DNA from: Pullulanibacillus camelliae
Lineage (GTDB): Bacteria; Bacillota; Bacilli; Bacillales; Sporolactobacillaceae
DNA length: 64,000 bases
Reading direction: 5' to 3'
Assembly: GCF_014642655.1 (NCBI RefSeq)
Contig: NZ_BMIR01000004.1
Coordinates: 177,141 to 241,140, forward strand
Under the pieces are notes generated by a model. It saw only the letters and a list, made by a program, of their open reading frames with translations. It was not told the origin of the DNA and did no database searches. The position numbers and the translations under genes are program-made. Shown in pieces: positions 15,554-25,064 of this stretch (position 1 is the first letter of the stretch; every line of letters starts with the position of its first letter).

Positions 15554-17833
15554 TCAACCTGATATTTTTTTGATTATATTTTCCCACGATTCTTTACACT
15601 CTGACCAATGCTGGCCTGAAGCATGGTAATAGTGTTTCTCTTCATAATACTTCACAAGCCGCGACATCTCCTTAACACCCAGCTCACGATCTACTTTAAC
15701 CGCAAACTCTCTTAATGTTTGATCCGACTTTATTGTATAGCCGTGCATCGCCAGTAATTTGAGCAGATGCTTAAAAGCCACATCAAAAGCCGCTTCATCT
15801 GTCCTTTGCCTAAACCTGTGCAAGAGGTACTTTGGCCACCAGCTCTTCCGCATCCTATATAAGATAACGGCAGCAATGAGCAGAATGAACAGAATCACCC
15901 CACTGACAATCCACGGGATCGCGTTTTCTCCCTTAGCTTTAGTGCCAGAAGTATGCTGGGACGCCTGCTCCTTTTGCGCAGCTGGTTGCTGTTGTTGTTT
16001 TTTCTGAGCCTTTTCCTTCTGTTGCTGTTGTTGCTCTTGATTCGCCGAATCGTCTTGGGCGTTCGCAGGCGCCGCCTCACTATCACTTGCATTGGTATCA
16101 TAATTAAAGCTATAGGGATTATCAAAGCTTTTTGTCGGTTCAAAAGGAACCCAACCTGAATTGGGAAAATAAACCTCAACCCATGAATGCGCATCAGAAT
16201 TTTTGACCACATATTTATAATGCGTCAGATCAACAGCCTTATCATATGTGCCTTGAGTAAAGCCTTTGACCCAGCGTGCAGGAATGCCGGCCGCTCTTAA
16301 CAACACCGTCATAGCAGTAGAAAAATTATCACAATACCCGAAGTGCGTTTCAAATAAGAATTGATCGACATAATCGGTTTGACCTGATGGTCTTGGCACG
16401 CCATCAATTTGATAGGTGAACGTGTCACTCTGAAGATAATTCAATAAAGCCTGTACCTTGTCATAACGGTTCGATTCATTCTTGGTCAGCTTGATTGCCA
16501 GCTTTCTGACTCGGTTAGGAAGCTCCGCTGGCAGCTGTAGATCCTGTTGCTTGATCTCTTTTGGATCCCCTTGATTGCCTATGACCTCACTTAACCTGTT
16601 GATAGAAAAACTGGGGTATTGGTAGTTAATCGTATACTTTCTGAGTGTAACATGGCGCCCATGATACATTGGCTCCAGTTTGCCCGTGCTATCATTGAGC
16701 TGCAAAGACACACGATTTCGACTCTTCCCTTCGATCGCATTAACTTCACCCCCATAGATAAGCTGCGGGAAATTATTACTCAGTGTTTCCACCTTATCCG
16801 TCGCTGAACTGACCTTTGTATTTTGCTCATAAAGGTCAAGTACCGGAGAACGATCAAGGTGATCAGCGTCCACTGTTTGTACCTGTCCCTGAGGACGATT
16901 AACCCATCCTTTGCCTGTATAAACATTTTTGGAACCAATGCGCCAATAATGATTGTACTCTCCCTCTGTATAAAAGACAGGCGTGTCATCCATTAAGAAT
17001 GAACCCCCTAGATGCGTATCATCGTCATCATAACCGATGGTTTGTGGTCCAGTTCCGTTTCCTTGCCCCTTTTCATATTCTGGGTAGCCGTTGGCAGCCT
17101 TTTGGATAAAGGGCACAGGGTCTGGCCACTGTGGGCCGAGCTTCGGCGCAACAAAGCCAACAATCGCCGTTAAAACAATAAGAGCGAGTAAAGGGACAAG
17201 CCAAGCTAGAGGCAGTCTGCCTTTTTCAAAGGTGACTTTTTCACTTTCTTGAATCTTGAGCAATCGCAGAATGCCCATCAAAATTAAGCCGATGATCATG
17301 GTCCTTACAATCGCAAAATCAGCATGATATAACGTGAATGTATCAAGAATCGTCAAGTAGATAACAGTGACAAAGAAAAATAAAAACAGTCTGCGCGTTT
17401 GCAAGAGCCAATAGCGCATCAAGTAGCTGACAATCCACAGCAAGATGAAAAACAGAAAGGATTTAAATAAATCGGTAAAATCCACCCAGTTGCCTTGCGA
17501 GATGAAGGCTAAATTCTTATGAATATCATCAACAAAATAATCCAACCATAGCCGATCAAATAGTGGCGTATTGTAGAAAAACAAAAGATGAAGCACAAAA
17601 AATATCGCAATGAATTTAAGCGGGAAGGCCAGCCAAAAGGGCAAACGCAAGTAGGTTAATAGAAAAGAAAACACCGCGAATCCAACAAAGTCATTCACGT
17701 GCTCTGTGTTAGTAATCACCGCCAAAGGGCGGAGCCATTCCCAAAACAAGAGAAAGCCTAAAATAAAAAGGAAAAGCGATAGGAATTGCGCTTTAGCTTG
17801 TTGCAAGCGAATCACCTGCCTGTTCAAAGGCTG
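15554..17833 (-). CDS. yebA: TgpA-type membrane transglutaminase-like protein (YebA)
   Basis: About 759 residues. Six to seven N-terminal membrane helices (to about residue 230) are followed by an extracytoplasmic part with a transglutaminase-like core: FGYCDNFSTAM (Cys 501), DAHSWVEVYF (His 549) and PFEPTKSFD. A glutamine/lysine-rich linker (about 599-618), another membrane helix and a C-terminal DUF4129-like cytoplasmic domain end it. The ATG at 17833 is tentative; eight more codons are open, and the start overlaps yeaD in either case. Third gene of the yeaC-yeaD-yebA operon, thought to act on the cell envelope; substrates unknown. Confidence 0.88.
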   Translation of the reverse strand, partial: QPLNRQVIRLQQAKAQFLSLFLFILGFLLFWEWLRPLAVITNTEHVNDFVGFAVFSFLLTYLRLPFWLAFPLKFIAIFFVLHLLFFYNTPLFDRLWLDYFVDDIHKNLAFISQGNWVDFTDLFKSFLFFILLWIVSYLMRYWLLQTRRLFLFFFVTVIYLTILDTFTLYHADFAIVRTMIIGLILMGILRLLKIQESEKVTFEKGRLPLAWLVPLLALIVLTAIVGFVAPKLGPQWPDPVPFIQKAANGYPEYEKGQGNGTGPQTIGYDDDDTHLGGSFLMDDTPVFYTEGEYNHYWRIGSKNVYTGKGWVNRPQGQVQTVDADHLDRSPVLDLYEQNTKVSSATDKVETLSNNFPQLIYGGEVNAIEGKSRNRVSLQLNDSTGKLEPMYHGRHVTLRKYTINYQYPSFSINRLSEVIGNQGDPKEIKQQDLQLPAELPNRVRKLAIKLTKNESNRYDKVQALLNYLQSDTFTYQIDGVPRPSGQTDYVDQFLFETHFGYCDNFSTAMTVLLRAAGIPARWVKGFTQGTYDKAVDLTHYKYVVKNSDAHSWVEVYFPNSGWVPFEPTKSFDNPYSFNYDTNASDSEAAPANAQDDSANQEQQQQQKEKAQKKQQQQPAAQKEQASQHTSGTKAKGENAIPWIVSGVILFILLIAAVILYRMRKSWWPKYLLHRFRQRTDEAAFDVAFKHLLKLLAMHGYTIKSDQTLREFAVKVDRELGVKEMSRLVKYYEEKHYYHASGQHWSECKESWENIIKKISG

Positions 17834-19040
17834 CATCATGACCATCCGAAACCACATGCGTCACAACACCTATGCTACTAAGGACACCCCTCCAATACTG
17901 ACTTTCTTGAGAGGCCTTTTTCGATGTAACCAGAAAACATTCGACCGCAAGTCCCCGACTGATGAGTTCGTTGAATTGTAAAACCAAAGCATCCGAGGCG
18001 ACTGTTGTCACAAAGACAAGGGTGACTTGCTTCGTCATACGCTGAAGATAAGCGGTTAATTTTAAAATATCACGCGGCTGCTTCACCGATTCAATCCGTG
18101 CCAAGTGATTGAGAATCTTCCATCTTTGAAAGTCGCCGTCCTCCTCATTAATAGAGGTGATGTGATGTGATATGGACATAAACTGCAGCTTCGCCTCTGT
18201 CTTTAGCGCTCTATCCACCAAAGCACTCACAAGCGATACAGCTCTTTCAAAACCCTCCCCCTCGCGATCCTGCTCCTGCTGAGAACAATCTATTGCCATC
18301 ACCACATCATTATTCAAAGGCAGCTCAAATTCCTTTGTCACCAGTCGATTCGCTCGGGCTGTCGCTTTCCAGTCCAACCAACTGAGCCGATCGCCTGGGG
18401 TATAATCACGAATGCTGGAAATCGAGGTAAGATCCCGTTCAAAGCTTTTACGTGATCTATGCTGCCCGCCATAGGACAGATTGAGGGGTTTCCAAGACCG
18501 AAGCGGCAGCTTCTGTGGATAAACTATAACCTCGCTACTTACAGCAAAGGCTTTTTCCTTTTGGATAAAACCAAAGATATCACCTGTCCGTACGGAAATA
18601 GTATCAAAGTGATAATAGCCCCGCGGCATTGCTTCGATTGAATAGGTCAATGTTGCGTTTAAACGAAAACCCAATGCAAACAATTTCTTGGTTTGTCCGT
18701 GCCGCCATGATGCCTGGCGCTTCAAACTGTTTGTCGGCTGCTGATCCTCCACCACGATATAAAAAAGCGGGATCGGCAAGCGGCGCTTAATCCGGATCGA
18801 CACCTCTAACACTTCATTAGCAAAAAGCTCTTCTTTATTTAACGATCTAGTCATCTGCAAATCTCGTAAAGGATAAAAAACGACGAATAGCGTATAGACT
18901 AAAATAGGTAAAAAGCTGTAAAAAACAAACCAGCTAACAAAACCACCTTGAAACATAGCGTAGGAAAAAGCGATGAGGAAAAGCAGAAGTATCCAAGCCA
19001 CACCTAAAATCGTTTGATAACGCCGGAGCCGCTTGATCAT
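17793..19040 (-). CDS. yeaD: DUF58 domain protein (YeaD)
   Basis: 415 residues with two hydrophobic segments near the N-terminus (about 10-50) and a DUF58 core around residue 190-240, with DLTSISSIRDYTPGDRLSWLDWKATAR (marks: IRDYTPGDR and DWKATAR), followed by a von Willebrand-like fold with DVVMAIDCS. DUF58 proteins partner MoxR ATPases. It overlaps yeaC by four bases (ATGA) and the downstream yebA. AAAGGAC lies upstream of the ATG. Probably a link between the ATPase and the membrane transglutaminase-like protein; this is inference from gene order. Confidence 0.9.
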   Translation of the reverse strand: MIKRLRRYQTILGVAWILLLFLIAFSYAMFQGGFVSWFVFYSFLPILVYTLFVVFYPLRDLQMTRSLNKEELFANEVLEVSIRIKRRLPIPLFYIVVEDQQPTNSLKRQASWRHGQTKKLFALGFRLNATLTYSIEAMPRGYYHFDTISVRTGDIFGFIQKEKAFAVSSEVIVYPQKLPLRSWKPLNLSYGGQHRSRKSFERDLTSISSIRDYTPGDRLSWLDWKATARANRLVTKEFELPLNNDVVMAIDCSQQEQDREGEGFERAVSLVSALVDRALKTEAKLQFMSISHHITSINEEDGDFQRWKILNHLARIESVKQPRDILKLTAYLQRMTKQVTLVFVTTVASDALVLQFNELISRGLAVECFLVTSKKASQESQYWRGVLSSIGVVTHVVSDGHDAAFEQAGDSLATS

Positions 19041-20005
19041 TTCACCGTGTCCTTTTTAAAAATAGGGACTGTGACTTGTTTGAGCACCTCTGAAACAACA
19101 TCCTCTGAGCCAATTCCTGAATACTTCGCATCCGGCTTCAAGATGAGGCGATGGCCTAAAACAAAAGGAGCCAATCCTTTTATATCATCAGGTACAACAT
19201 ATTTCCGATTGTACATCATGGCCCATGCCTGTGCGGCCTTCAATAATGCCAAAGAGCCACGCGGACTCACACCGAGATACACTTGATGATGATGACGCGT
19301 GCGTGTAACAATCTCAATCAAATATTTTTTGATGCTTTCTTCTACATAAACCGTTCTTGCACTGGCTTGTAAGTCAAGCACATCCTCTATTGACAATACC
19401 GGCTCAATATCTTCGATCGGATGATAGGATTCCAAACGATTGAGCATTTCCAATTCCTCTGCAGCATTCGGGTATCCCATTTTTAACTTGAGAAGAAAAC
19501 GATCAAGCTGCGCTTCAGGTAAGGGAAAGGTCCCCTCATATTCAATCGGATTCTGTGTCGCCATAACAAAGAAGGGCTTAGGTAGAACGCGGGTTTGCCC
19601 GTCCACAGTGACACCGCCCTCTTCCATTCCTTCCAGCAAAGCAGCCTGGGTTTTGGGAGATGTCCGATTGATCTCATCCGCCAAGACAACATTCCCCATG
19701 AGTGGACCTGGCCGAAATTCAAAGACCATATCCTTTTGGTTATATATCGATAATCCCGTTAAATCAGAAGGGAGTAAATCTGGAGTAAACTGTATTCTTT
19801 TAAACTCTGTGCCTAGTGACTTAGCAATCACCCGAACAAGCATAGTCTTTCCGACCCCAGGAACATCCTCAAGAAGGACATGCCCCTCTGCCAATAGGGC
19901 GGTTAACGCGAGCATGGCTGCCTGGCGCTTGCCAATCATGACCTTTTCAATATTATCCATTACCCGTTCAATAAGCGGGTGCATTCTTTCATCGTTTGCT
20001 TCCAT
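19037..20005 (-). CDS. yeaC: MoxR-family AAA+ ATPase (YeaC)
   Basis: 322 residues from the ATG at 20005, chosen for AGGGGG upstream; the frame is open nine codons further. Walker A is GVGKTMLVR (about residues 49-57), Walker B is VVLADEINR, and sensor 1 is FFVMATQNPIEYEG. The C-terminal lid has a long RHHHQVYLGVSPRGSLALL segment (quoted as GVSPRGSLALL). MoxR ATPases act as chaperone-like remodellers for DUF58 partner proteins. First gene of the operon; the upstream 430 bp hold repeat copy B. Confidence 0.93.
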   Translation of the reverse strand: MEANDERMHPLIERVMDNIEKVMIGKRQAAMLALTALLAEGHVLLEDVPGVGKTMLVRVIAKSLGTEFKRIQFTPDLLPSDLTGLSIYNQKDMVFEFRPGPLMGNVVLADEINRTSPKTQAALLEGMEEGGVTVDGQTRVLPKPFFVMATQNPIEYEGTFPLPEAQLDRFLLKLKMGYPNAAEELEMLNRLESYHPIEDIEPVLSIEDVLDLQASARTVYVEESIKKYLIEIVTRTRHHHQVYLGVSPRGSLALLKAAQAWAMMYNRKYVVPDDIKGLAPFVLGHRLILKPDAKYSGIGSEDVVSEVLKQVTVPIFKKDTVK

Positions 20006-20149
20006 GTCAGGCCCCCTAGGTTGTGATTTCATGAAAATTCAGACGTAGTTCTACTGAAATAGCCAATCATGAGCATAACTGGGCTTATTTATCAGTATTA
20101 GTAAAGCTTAGGCTCGCACTATTTCACAGTTCTCCTGATATGAACGTCA

Positions 20150-20213
20150 AGATTTCACTTATACCCTTACCCTAAATAGCGCCAGCGAAGGTTTATACTT
20201 TCTGATAGTATAA
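20150..20213. repeat. Copy B of the local 65-75 bp repeat
   Basis: CACTTATACCCTTACCCTAAATAGCGCCAGCG and ATACTTTCTGATAGTATA (each part of the element) match copies A and C with about one change in five. Lies upstream of yeaC. The homology with copy C extends upstream to about 20115 (TTCTCCTGATATGA). Confidence 0.6.
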
Positions 20214-20437
20214 CAAAAACAAAAGCGGCCTGTCTTGTTTCAGCCCTAGGGGAAGCCTTCTTGCTTCATGTTACCAATCGGAATCAAACAAGCCCGTAGA
20301 GAACGAGTTAACCCTTCAGGAAATTTATTCTAAAAATAATTTTTAATTATTAGAAAAATATCTTTGCTTCATTCAGAAAAATGCTACAATAAAAGCATGA
20401 TACTTGTTGCATATAGAGTAAAAGGAGACACTGCTCT

Positions 20438-20623
20438 ATGGAGAACAACGAAGAAGGCATCAGCGCTCTTAAAGACGAAATCGCACATTTAAACAAGCGT
20501 TTAAATCATATCGAACAATTGCTCAAGCAGCATAATGCAGCTAAACAAAGCAGTGGACATAATGTTTGGGTGCTTGTTCCTGTTGTTGCCATAATCATGT
20601 GGGGATTGACCCAAATTTTTTAA
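20438..20623 (+). CDS. Small membrane protein with N-terminal coiled coil
   Basis: 61 residues. A charged heptad-rich stretch (about residues 8-33, EIAHLNKRLNHIEQLLKQ) precedes one C-terminal membrane helix (about 42-60, VWVLVPVVAIIMWGLTQIF in part). AAAGGAGACACTGCTCT precedes the ATG. Not assigned to a named family. Monocistronic, divergent from yeaC, ended by the hairpin at 20689-20733. Confidence 0.65.
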   Translation: MENNEEGISALKDEIAHLNKRLNHIEQLLKQHNAAKQSSGHNVWVLVPVVAIIMWGLTQIF

Positions 20624-20688
20624 AGCTTATTCCCGTTACAACGCACACTTAGAAAAGCCTTGACTCAAAATACACTTGATTGTAAAAA

Positions 20689-20733
20689 TAAGCCCCATAG
20701 AGCGTTTAAATGACGTCTCTACGAGGCTTTTTT
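20689..20733 (+). terminator. Intrinsic terminator after the small membrane protein
   Basis: AAGCCCCATAGAGCG pairs imperfectly with CGTCTCTACGAGGCTT, followed by TTTTTTG. Confidence 0.75.
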
Positions 20734-20903
20734 GTATACCCTACTTTTTATTCAACTATCAGTGACAGCTATCGGCCTGCATATCACCCCATCACTTCTA
20801 GAAGCCAAGAGTTAGAAAACTTGGCTTGCACCACTTCGCTGGTACTCCTGATGTGACTTTTGCAAATCACACACTTAGGGTGCCCGCAAGCTTTAATGGC
20901 GAA

Positions 20904-20971
20904 AGCCAAAGTTACACTTATACTATCTTCCTTTATAAGCGTCAGCGGAGTTATACATTCTGTATAGTATT
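20904..20971. repeat. Copy C of the local 65-75 bp repeat
   Basis: AGCCAAAGTTACACTTATAC, TATCTTCCTTTATAAGCGTC, AGTTATACATTCTG and TATAGTAT correspond block by block to copy A. An ACCGGGC/GCCCGGT hairpin with a T run on the minus strand (20973-21003) lies next to it. Confidence 0.7.
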
Positions 20972-21057
20972 AGAAAAAAAACCGGGCGAAAAGCATGCCC
21001 GGTCCTTGCTTGGTATAGAGCATCATCCAATATGAAAAAGGCTTCGTCGCCTGGTCA

Positions 21058-21245
21058 AGTGGGATGGAGCGCAAGGCGCGAGATTCGTAACGCTCTAAAA
21101 TCATGTGTTCCGCGGGCGCCGCTGACTCATGATGCGGAGACTAGAATCCTGCGGGAAGTGGGAGATTGGAAAGACCTTAGCAGTGCGAAGGCGCGAGGAG
21201 GCTTATCACTCCCTCGCGGAAAGCGAGCGGTCTGAAGCGGAATCG
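21058..21245. repeat. Diverged copy of a GC-rich Bacillales intergenic repeat
   Basis: Contains GATGGAGCGCAAGGCGCGAG, TCCTGCGGGAAG, GGCGCGAGGAGGCTTATC, CGCGGAAAGCGAGCGGTCTG and AGCGGAA in the order seen in a widespread noncoding repeat of Bacillus-type genomes. Other copies here: about 25975-26085, 32945-33078 and a tail at 45632-45666. Short open frames across it are not genes. Confidence 0.65.
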
Positions 21246-21287
21246 CGCACCGTCCTCATGACCAGAAATTTTATACTCTCTTATCTT

Positions 21288-21334
21288 TTAAAAAACCCCC
21301 TCTAGAGGCACTGAAAATGCCGCTCTAAAGGGGG
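21288..21334 (-). terminator. Terminator of the Fur-regulated basic protein gene
   Basis: On the minus strand a CCCCCTTTAGAGCGGCA/TGCCTCTAGAGGGGG stem (21296-21334) is followed by TTTTTTAAAAG. Confidence 0.85.
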
Positions 21335-21343
21335 CCCTTTAGC

Positions 21344-21586
21344 TTAATCGTGGCTTCTAATAGGATGTCTTCGGGCCTGTCTTCTTCGCTTGGTTTTATT
21401 TGTCCACTGAATAGCCCCTACGCCACTATGAGGATGGGCGGCACCTACAATTTTGTCATAGGCATGCTCTAATTGTTCTAATGATAATTCGAAAAGTTGC
21501 TTTTGTTTTATTTTAAACACATTAAATGAGATGAGCTTGTTTACGAGTTCTTCTTTTTTGGATTCCATGGATTCCTGAAGCTGCAT
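21344..21586 (-). CDS. Fur-regulated basic protein (FbpA/FbpB-like)
   Basis: 80 residues from the ATG at 21586, picked for GGGAGAGAGG just upstream. The middle reads KKEELVNKLISFNVFKIKQKQLFELSL (marks: LVNKLISFNVFK and QLFELSLEQLE), typical of Fbp small basic proteins, which assist the FsrA RNA in the iron-sparing response. The tail is very basic (KRRRQARRH). An AT-rich dyad-like sequence at about 21634-21648 (TAATATTATTATTCC) may be a poor Fur box. Monocistronic. Confidence 0.7.
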   Translation of the reverse strand: MQLQESMESKKEELVNKLISFNVFKIKQKQLFELSLEQLEHAYDKIVGAAHPHSGVGAIQWTNKTKRRRQARRHPIRSHD

Positions 21587-21703
21587 TTTCCTCTCTCCCT
21601 TCCATGTCAAAGAAAAGCTTACACTGCCATCTTAATATTATTATTCCTATAAGTCAACTTGGAAATGTGCTCTTTATCATTTATATCACTAAGCTTGGCT
21701 GTT

Positions 21704-22294
21704 TTAAGAAGTGGGTTCATCATTTCTATAAAAATGAAAAAAGAAGCTCGTTAACCAATAGGCAATAATGTATTCAATGATGTCTCCGATAAATAAAACC
21801 CAATAACTCATCCAGTGATACATTTTCAAAAAACCGATGGCATGAACGATGGGGCCAAATATAAACGACATAACCGCCCCAATGACAACAGCTAATAAAT
21901 ATTGGTTAATCCTACGATTATAGCCCAACTGATAAGTCAGCATAAAAGCAACAGGAATCAATGAGGCATCCAAGGTTAAATGACTCTGCGGCATCGGTAA
22001 TAACGAATAAGGGTGATACATTAAACCCTTTAAGACAGCAGTAATATCCAAATAATTCATCAAAACATGAATGGTGTAGCCAAAAAAGAGAATTTGAAAA
22101 ACCCTTCTTCTATCTATATAAATCAGCAAAAATACAAGAGGTATGATAAGCAGCACGGCATTTAACCAAAATTGCCACGTATCGATACCACTATAGGCTT
22201 TCCAATAATCCGTTACTAAATTTTCAATATGTTGATTGACTTCTCTAATATGATTTAACATCGCCCTTTGATGTTCACTCAAATAGGATCCCAC
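21704..22294 (-). CDS. Multi-pass membrane protein (CBO0543-like)
   Basis: About 196 residues with five predicted membrane helices from residue 42 to 190 (for example FWLNAVLLIIPLVFLLIYI region, and the last FIGDIIEYIIAYW). The layout resembles the CBO0543 family of Bacillota, of unknown function. The start is uncertain: GTG at 22294, or ATG 11 codons later with AAAGGGCG close to it. No operon partners. Confidence 0.6.
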   Translation of the reverse strand: MGSYLSEHQRAMLNHIREVNQHIENLVTDYWKAYSGIDTWQFWLNAVLLIIPLVFLLIYIDRRRVFQILFFGYTIHVLMNYLDITAVLKGLMYHPYSLLPMPQSHLTLDASLIPVAFMLTYQLGYNRRINQYLLAVVIGAVMSFIFGPIVHAIGFLKMYHWMSYWVLFIGDIIEYIIAYWLTSFFFHFYRNDEPTS

Positions 22295-22563
22295 CTTACT
22301 CTCTCGACTAAGTTATGTTATTGAAAGTAAGTTATCCTATCGTTAGAAAAATTATACATTTCAGGTGTAGTTTATAACAATTAGGGCACATAGGACTGGC
22401 AATGAGGTTAAGGGATTTCAAGACCTCACCTACCATAAACCTGGTTGCGACTAATACTTTCTCCTTGTTTGAACATTGTCGTATATAAAATGTAAATAGG
22501 CTTATGTTTTCACACGAAACGAATTGTTTCTGACACTAAAATTAACATTCTATCCCGTGGATA

Positions 22564-22612
22564 TAAAAAGCCCGTAATATCCTTAATCTGAAGGAAACTA
22601 CGGGCTTTTTAG
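22564..22612. terminator. Bidirectional terminator
   Basis: AAAAAGCCCGTA pairs with TACGGGCTTTTT around a 22-base loop; A/T runs on both sides. It can end the TetR operon from the minus strand. Confidence 0.85.
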
Positions 22613-22671
22613 AATTCCGCTATTAGAAATTATGCCATTTTAGCTTTATTCTTTATATGATTTTCCCTAAT

Positions 22672-23349
22672 TCATTTTTCAAAGTTGAAGTGATTGGCGT
22701 TAAAGGTTAATTCTCGAATATAGGCTACAGTAGTCTTAAGTGCTTCTTCCTTGCTATGAGAACAGCGGTTATTTAATAAAGAAGTAAACATGCCTCGCCA
22801 AATGTATATGGTCATCTCATTGATCGGCTCAAGATTTTCTACCTTTATCAACTTCTGAGAAACGGCACTTTCCAAGACCATCCGACTCCGCACCATAAGA
22901 TTGTGTTCAAGCATAACAGCCTTTATTTCCTCTGGAATATCCAGCAAATCCATATTATACAATTGGTAATAATGTCTCATCAGTTCATCAGGATGTTCAC
23001 CCAGATCAGCTATGAAAATGGCATGGTAAAGTTTTGGATTCGCAAAAGAATGCTTGCAGAAACACTCCCAGGATAAAACATATTTTTCAAGAGGATCATC
23101 ACTAAGCTTTAGACATTCAGAGAGATCATTAATATAGTCCTTTAAAAATGTCATCGCTGCAAAAAAGATGAGATGAGAGACTTCCTTAAAATAACTATAG
23201 ATTGTCGCACTATTATATCCAGCGGTATCAGCTATTTTGCGAATTGTCACATTCTCAATGCCATCCTCCTCAATAATTTTGGAAGTTGCATCAATAAAGT
23301 ATTTCATCATCCGATTGGCTTGAATTTCCTTTTTTCTCAATGCTCTCAC
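22672..23349 (-). CDS. TetR/AcrR-family regulator
   Basis: 225 residues. The N-terminal helix-turn-helix (about residues 14-60) reads IENVTIRKIADTAGYNSATIYSYFK (marks: IRKIADTAGYNSATIYSYF), a classic TetR DNA-binding domain; the ligand domain is unassigned. The start is either GTG at 23349 or TTG at 23340, the latter better placed after AGGTGAG. It lies 105 bp downstream of the NCS1 permease gene on the same strand and probably controls it through the palindrome at 25738-25776. Confidence 0.88.
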   Translation of the reverse strand: MRALRKKEIQANRMMKYFIDATSKIIEEDGIENVTIRKIADTAGYNSATIYSYFKEVSHLIFFAAMTFLKDYINDLSECLKLSDDPLEKYVLSWECFCKHSFANPKLYHAIFIADLGEHPDELMRHYYQLYNMDLLDIPEEIKAVMLEHNLMVRSRMVLESAVSQKLIKVENLEPINEMTIYIWRGMFTSLLNNRCSHSKEEALKTTVAYIRELTFNANHFNFEK

Positions 23350-23454
23350 CTACGAATACACTATTTTAAAAGCCGTCTATTCCTTCACTTCAATATTCCA
23401 TTTTAGCCTATTACACACTTCCATAGTGCTATCCCATTCCAAAGCAATAAAAAG

Positions 23455-24861
23455 TCATTGGACCTTTTGTGTGCTCAACGTTTTCTTAACCTTTCTCTTT
23501 TGAAAATGATAGCCACCAATGAGTGGAAGCTTGGAAAACGCCCATTTTCCAACTATAAAATAAAGTAAACCAGACAGCAGCATGGACGGTAAAGTTGCTG
23601 AAATATAGTTAAATAAATAATGTCCAGAAGAAAATGTAAGTATCTTTATATTACTTTGCCAACCTCCTAAATACAACCAAAAGATGATACCAACAATCTG
23701 ACAACCGACCGCAATCGGATTCCAACCGTGAAAATATTTATAAATACCTTCTGGATCATAACACGCCTTTACATCAATCTGCTGCTTTCTTAAGAAAAAA
23801 TAGTCGATCATAATGATCCCCCAATACGGACCTGCTAGTAAGCCAACAAAAATAAGTAGAGTATTAAACATTTGCTGCAGAGAATCCATATAAACAAAAA
23901 TAACCGATGGTAATGTTACTGCCAATGAAACATAGCGGTAATTCCATTTTGGAAATACACTCAATATTCCCATTGTCCCTGCACCGAGAAGATGAGTCAC
24001 CGAAGTCGCCGTTCCCAAAATGATAATAAACAGCGCAATGACTCCTAAGTGCAGTTGATCTGACCACTGAGCGGGGTCCACTTTCCCTGTTGCTAGGGTT
24101 GCCATGCCACCGATAGCGGCAAATAAGATACCCGATGAGCCCAACCCAAAAAAAGTGGCCCAAAAAGATTTTCGTTGTGTTTTAGCGAATCGATTCCATG
24201 AACCAAGATAGGGAAACCATGAAATGGCGAAAGCAACAATGATCTCAAAGGCCATCGTCCAATTTGTAGAATGATCAGGCTTGAACTGAACCATTTGCCG
24301 CCAATGATCGCCCTTTAGAAGTACGATAAGAATATATAAAGCAAACAACAATAGAATAGGAACGGTGATACGCGATAAAATGAAGGCAGCTTTCTGACTG
24401 AACATGAGGATAACAAGTGGGAAAACAATGCCAGCTCCAAGCGCGTAAAGGCTGAAATCACCAGGGAAACTAAAGTCATTTGCAAAACCCTGAACGATGA
24501 TTTTACATGCTGAACCAGCCATAGAAGCAAGTATACCAACCCAACCAAAATTAATGATAACTAAAACCAGCACGCCAAATATCGAGCCATTATATCCAAA
24601 TGTTGGTCGAATCGATACCATTTCGTCAATTCCATATTTGCCAGAACGCTGTGTATCCCAAGCACATAAAGCTAAACCAAAGAAATTTGCACAAAGCGTC
24701 ATAACCAACATAGGAAAAAGGCCTATTCCTTGAGCATAAGAGCTTCCTGACACAAAATTAGTTAATAAAACATTCCCTCCAGACCAAAGCCAGAAAATAG
24801 ACAGGCTACTAGCATACCTATTTTTTTTAGGAATAGGTAATATACTTTCATTCGTATTCAT
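23455..24861 (-). CDS. NCS1-family nucleobase/cation symporter
   Basis: 468 residues, 12 predicted helices. SLSIFWLWSGGNVLLTNFVSGS (marks: FWLWSGGNVL) in helix 1, RPTFGYNGSIFG in the helix 2-3 region and YWGIIMIDYFFLRKQ near helix 10 mark the NCS1 purine-cytosine permease/allantoin family. It takes up a nucleobase, hydantoin or related ring with sodium or protons. AAAGGAG precedes the ATG. It follows a cysteine hydrolase and a 49-residue membrane protein, which suggests uptake and amide cleavage of one nitrogen compound; which one is unknown. Confidence 0.88.
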   Translation of the reverse strand: MNTNESILPIPKKNRYASSLSIFWLWSGGNVLLTNFVSGSSYAQGIGLFPMLVMTLCANFFGLALCAWDTQRSGKYGIDEMVSIRPTFGYNGSIFGVLVLVIINFGWVGILASMAGSACKIIVQGFANDFSFPGDFSLYALGAGIVFPLVILMFSQKAAFILSRITVPILLLFALYILIVLLKGDHWRQMVQFKPDHSTNWTMAFEIIVAFAISWFPYLGSWNRFAKTQRKSFWATFFGLGSSGILFAAIGGMATLATGKVDPAQWSDQLHLGVIALFIIILGTATSVTHLLGAGTMGILSVFPKWNYRYVSLAVTLPSVIFVYMDSLQQMFNTLLIFVGLLAGPYWGIIMIDYFFLRKQQIDVKACYDPEGIYKYFHGWNPIAVGCQIVGIIFWLYLGGWQSNIKILTFSSGHYLFNYISATLPSMLLSGLLYFIVGKWAFSKLPLIGGYHFQKRKVKKTLSTQKVQ

Positions 24862-24892
24862 ACAATTCTCCTTTAACTCTACCGTTTTTTGA

Positions 24893-25042
24893 TTAACTCG
24901 ATAGAAAATACCATATTGTTGCTACGATAATTGGAACAGTGGCTAGAAGCCCCATAATCCATTGGTCTTTTGCAGTTATATCATTACTTTCAATGTCCTG
25001 TGCTATGATTTGATCTAATTCCTCCGCAATTTTTTTATCCAT
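24893..25042 (-). CDS. 49-residue single-helix membrane protein
   Basis: Short gene between the hydrolase and the permease. It starts MDKKIAEELDQIIAQDIESN, has a charged N-terminal half, and ends with one membrane helix (MGLLATVPIIVATIWYFL). GGGGGGATAATGG precedes the ATG; an overlapping ATG four bases upstream is in another frame and stops at once. The position inside the operon, 31 bp before the permease, suggests an accessory subunit or stability factor of the transporter. No family recognised. Confidence 0.65.
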   Translation of the reverse strand: MDKKIAEELDQIIAQDIESNDITAKDQWIMGLLATVPIIVATIWYFLSS

Positions 25043-25064
25043 CCATTATCCCCCCTAGCCTTTT

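Noticed and set aside
21032..21235. 67-codon open frame
   Set aside because: Falls entirely in a GC-rich noncoding repeat that stays open by composition.
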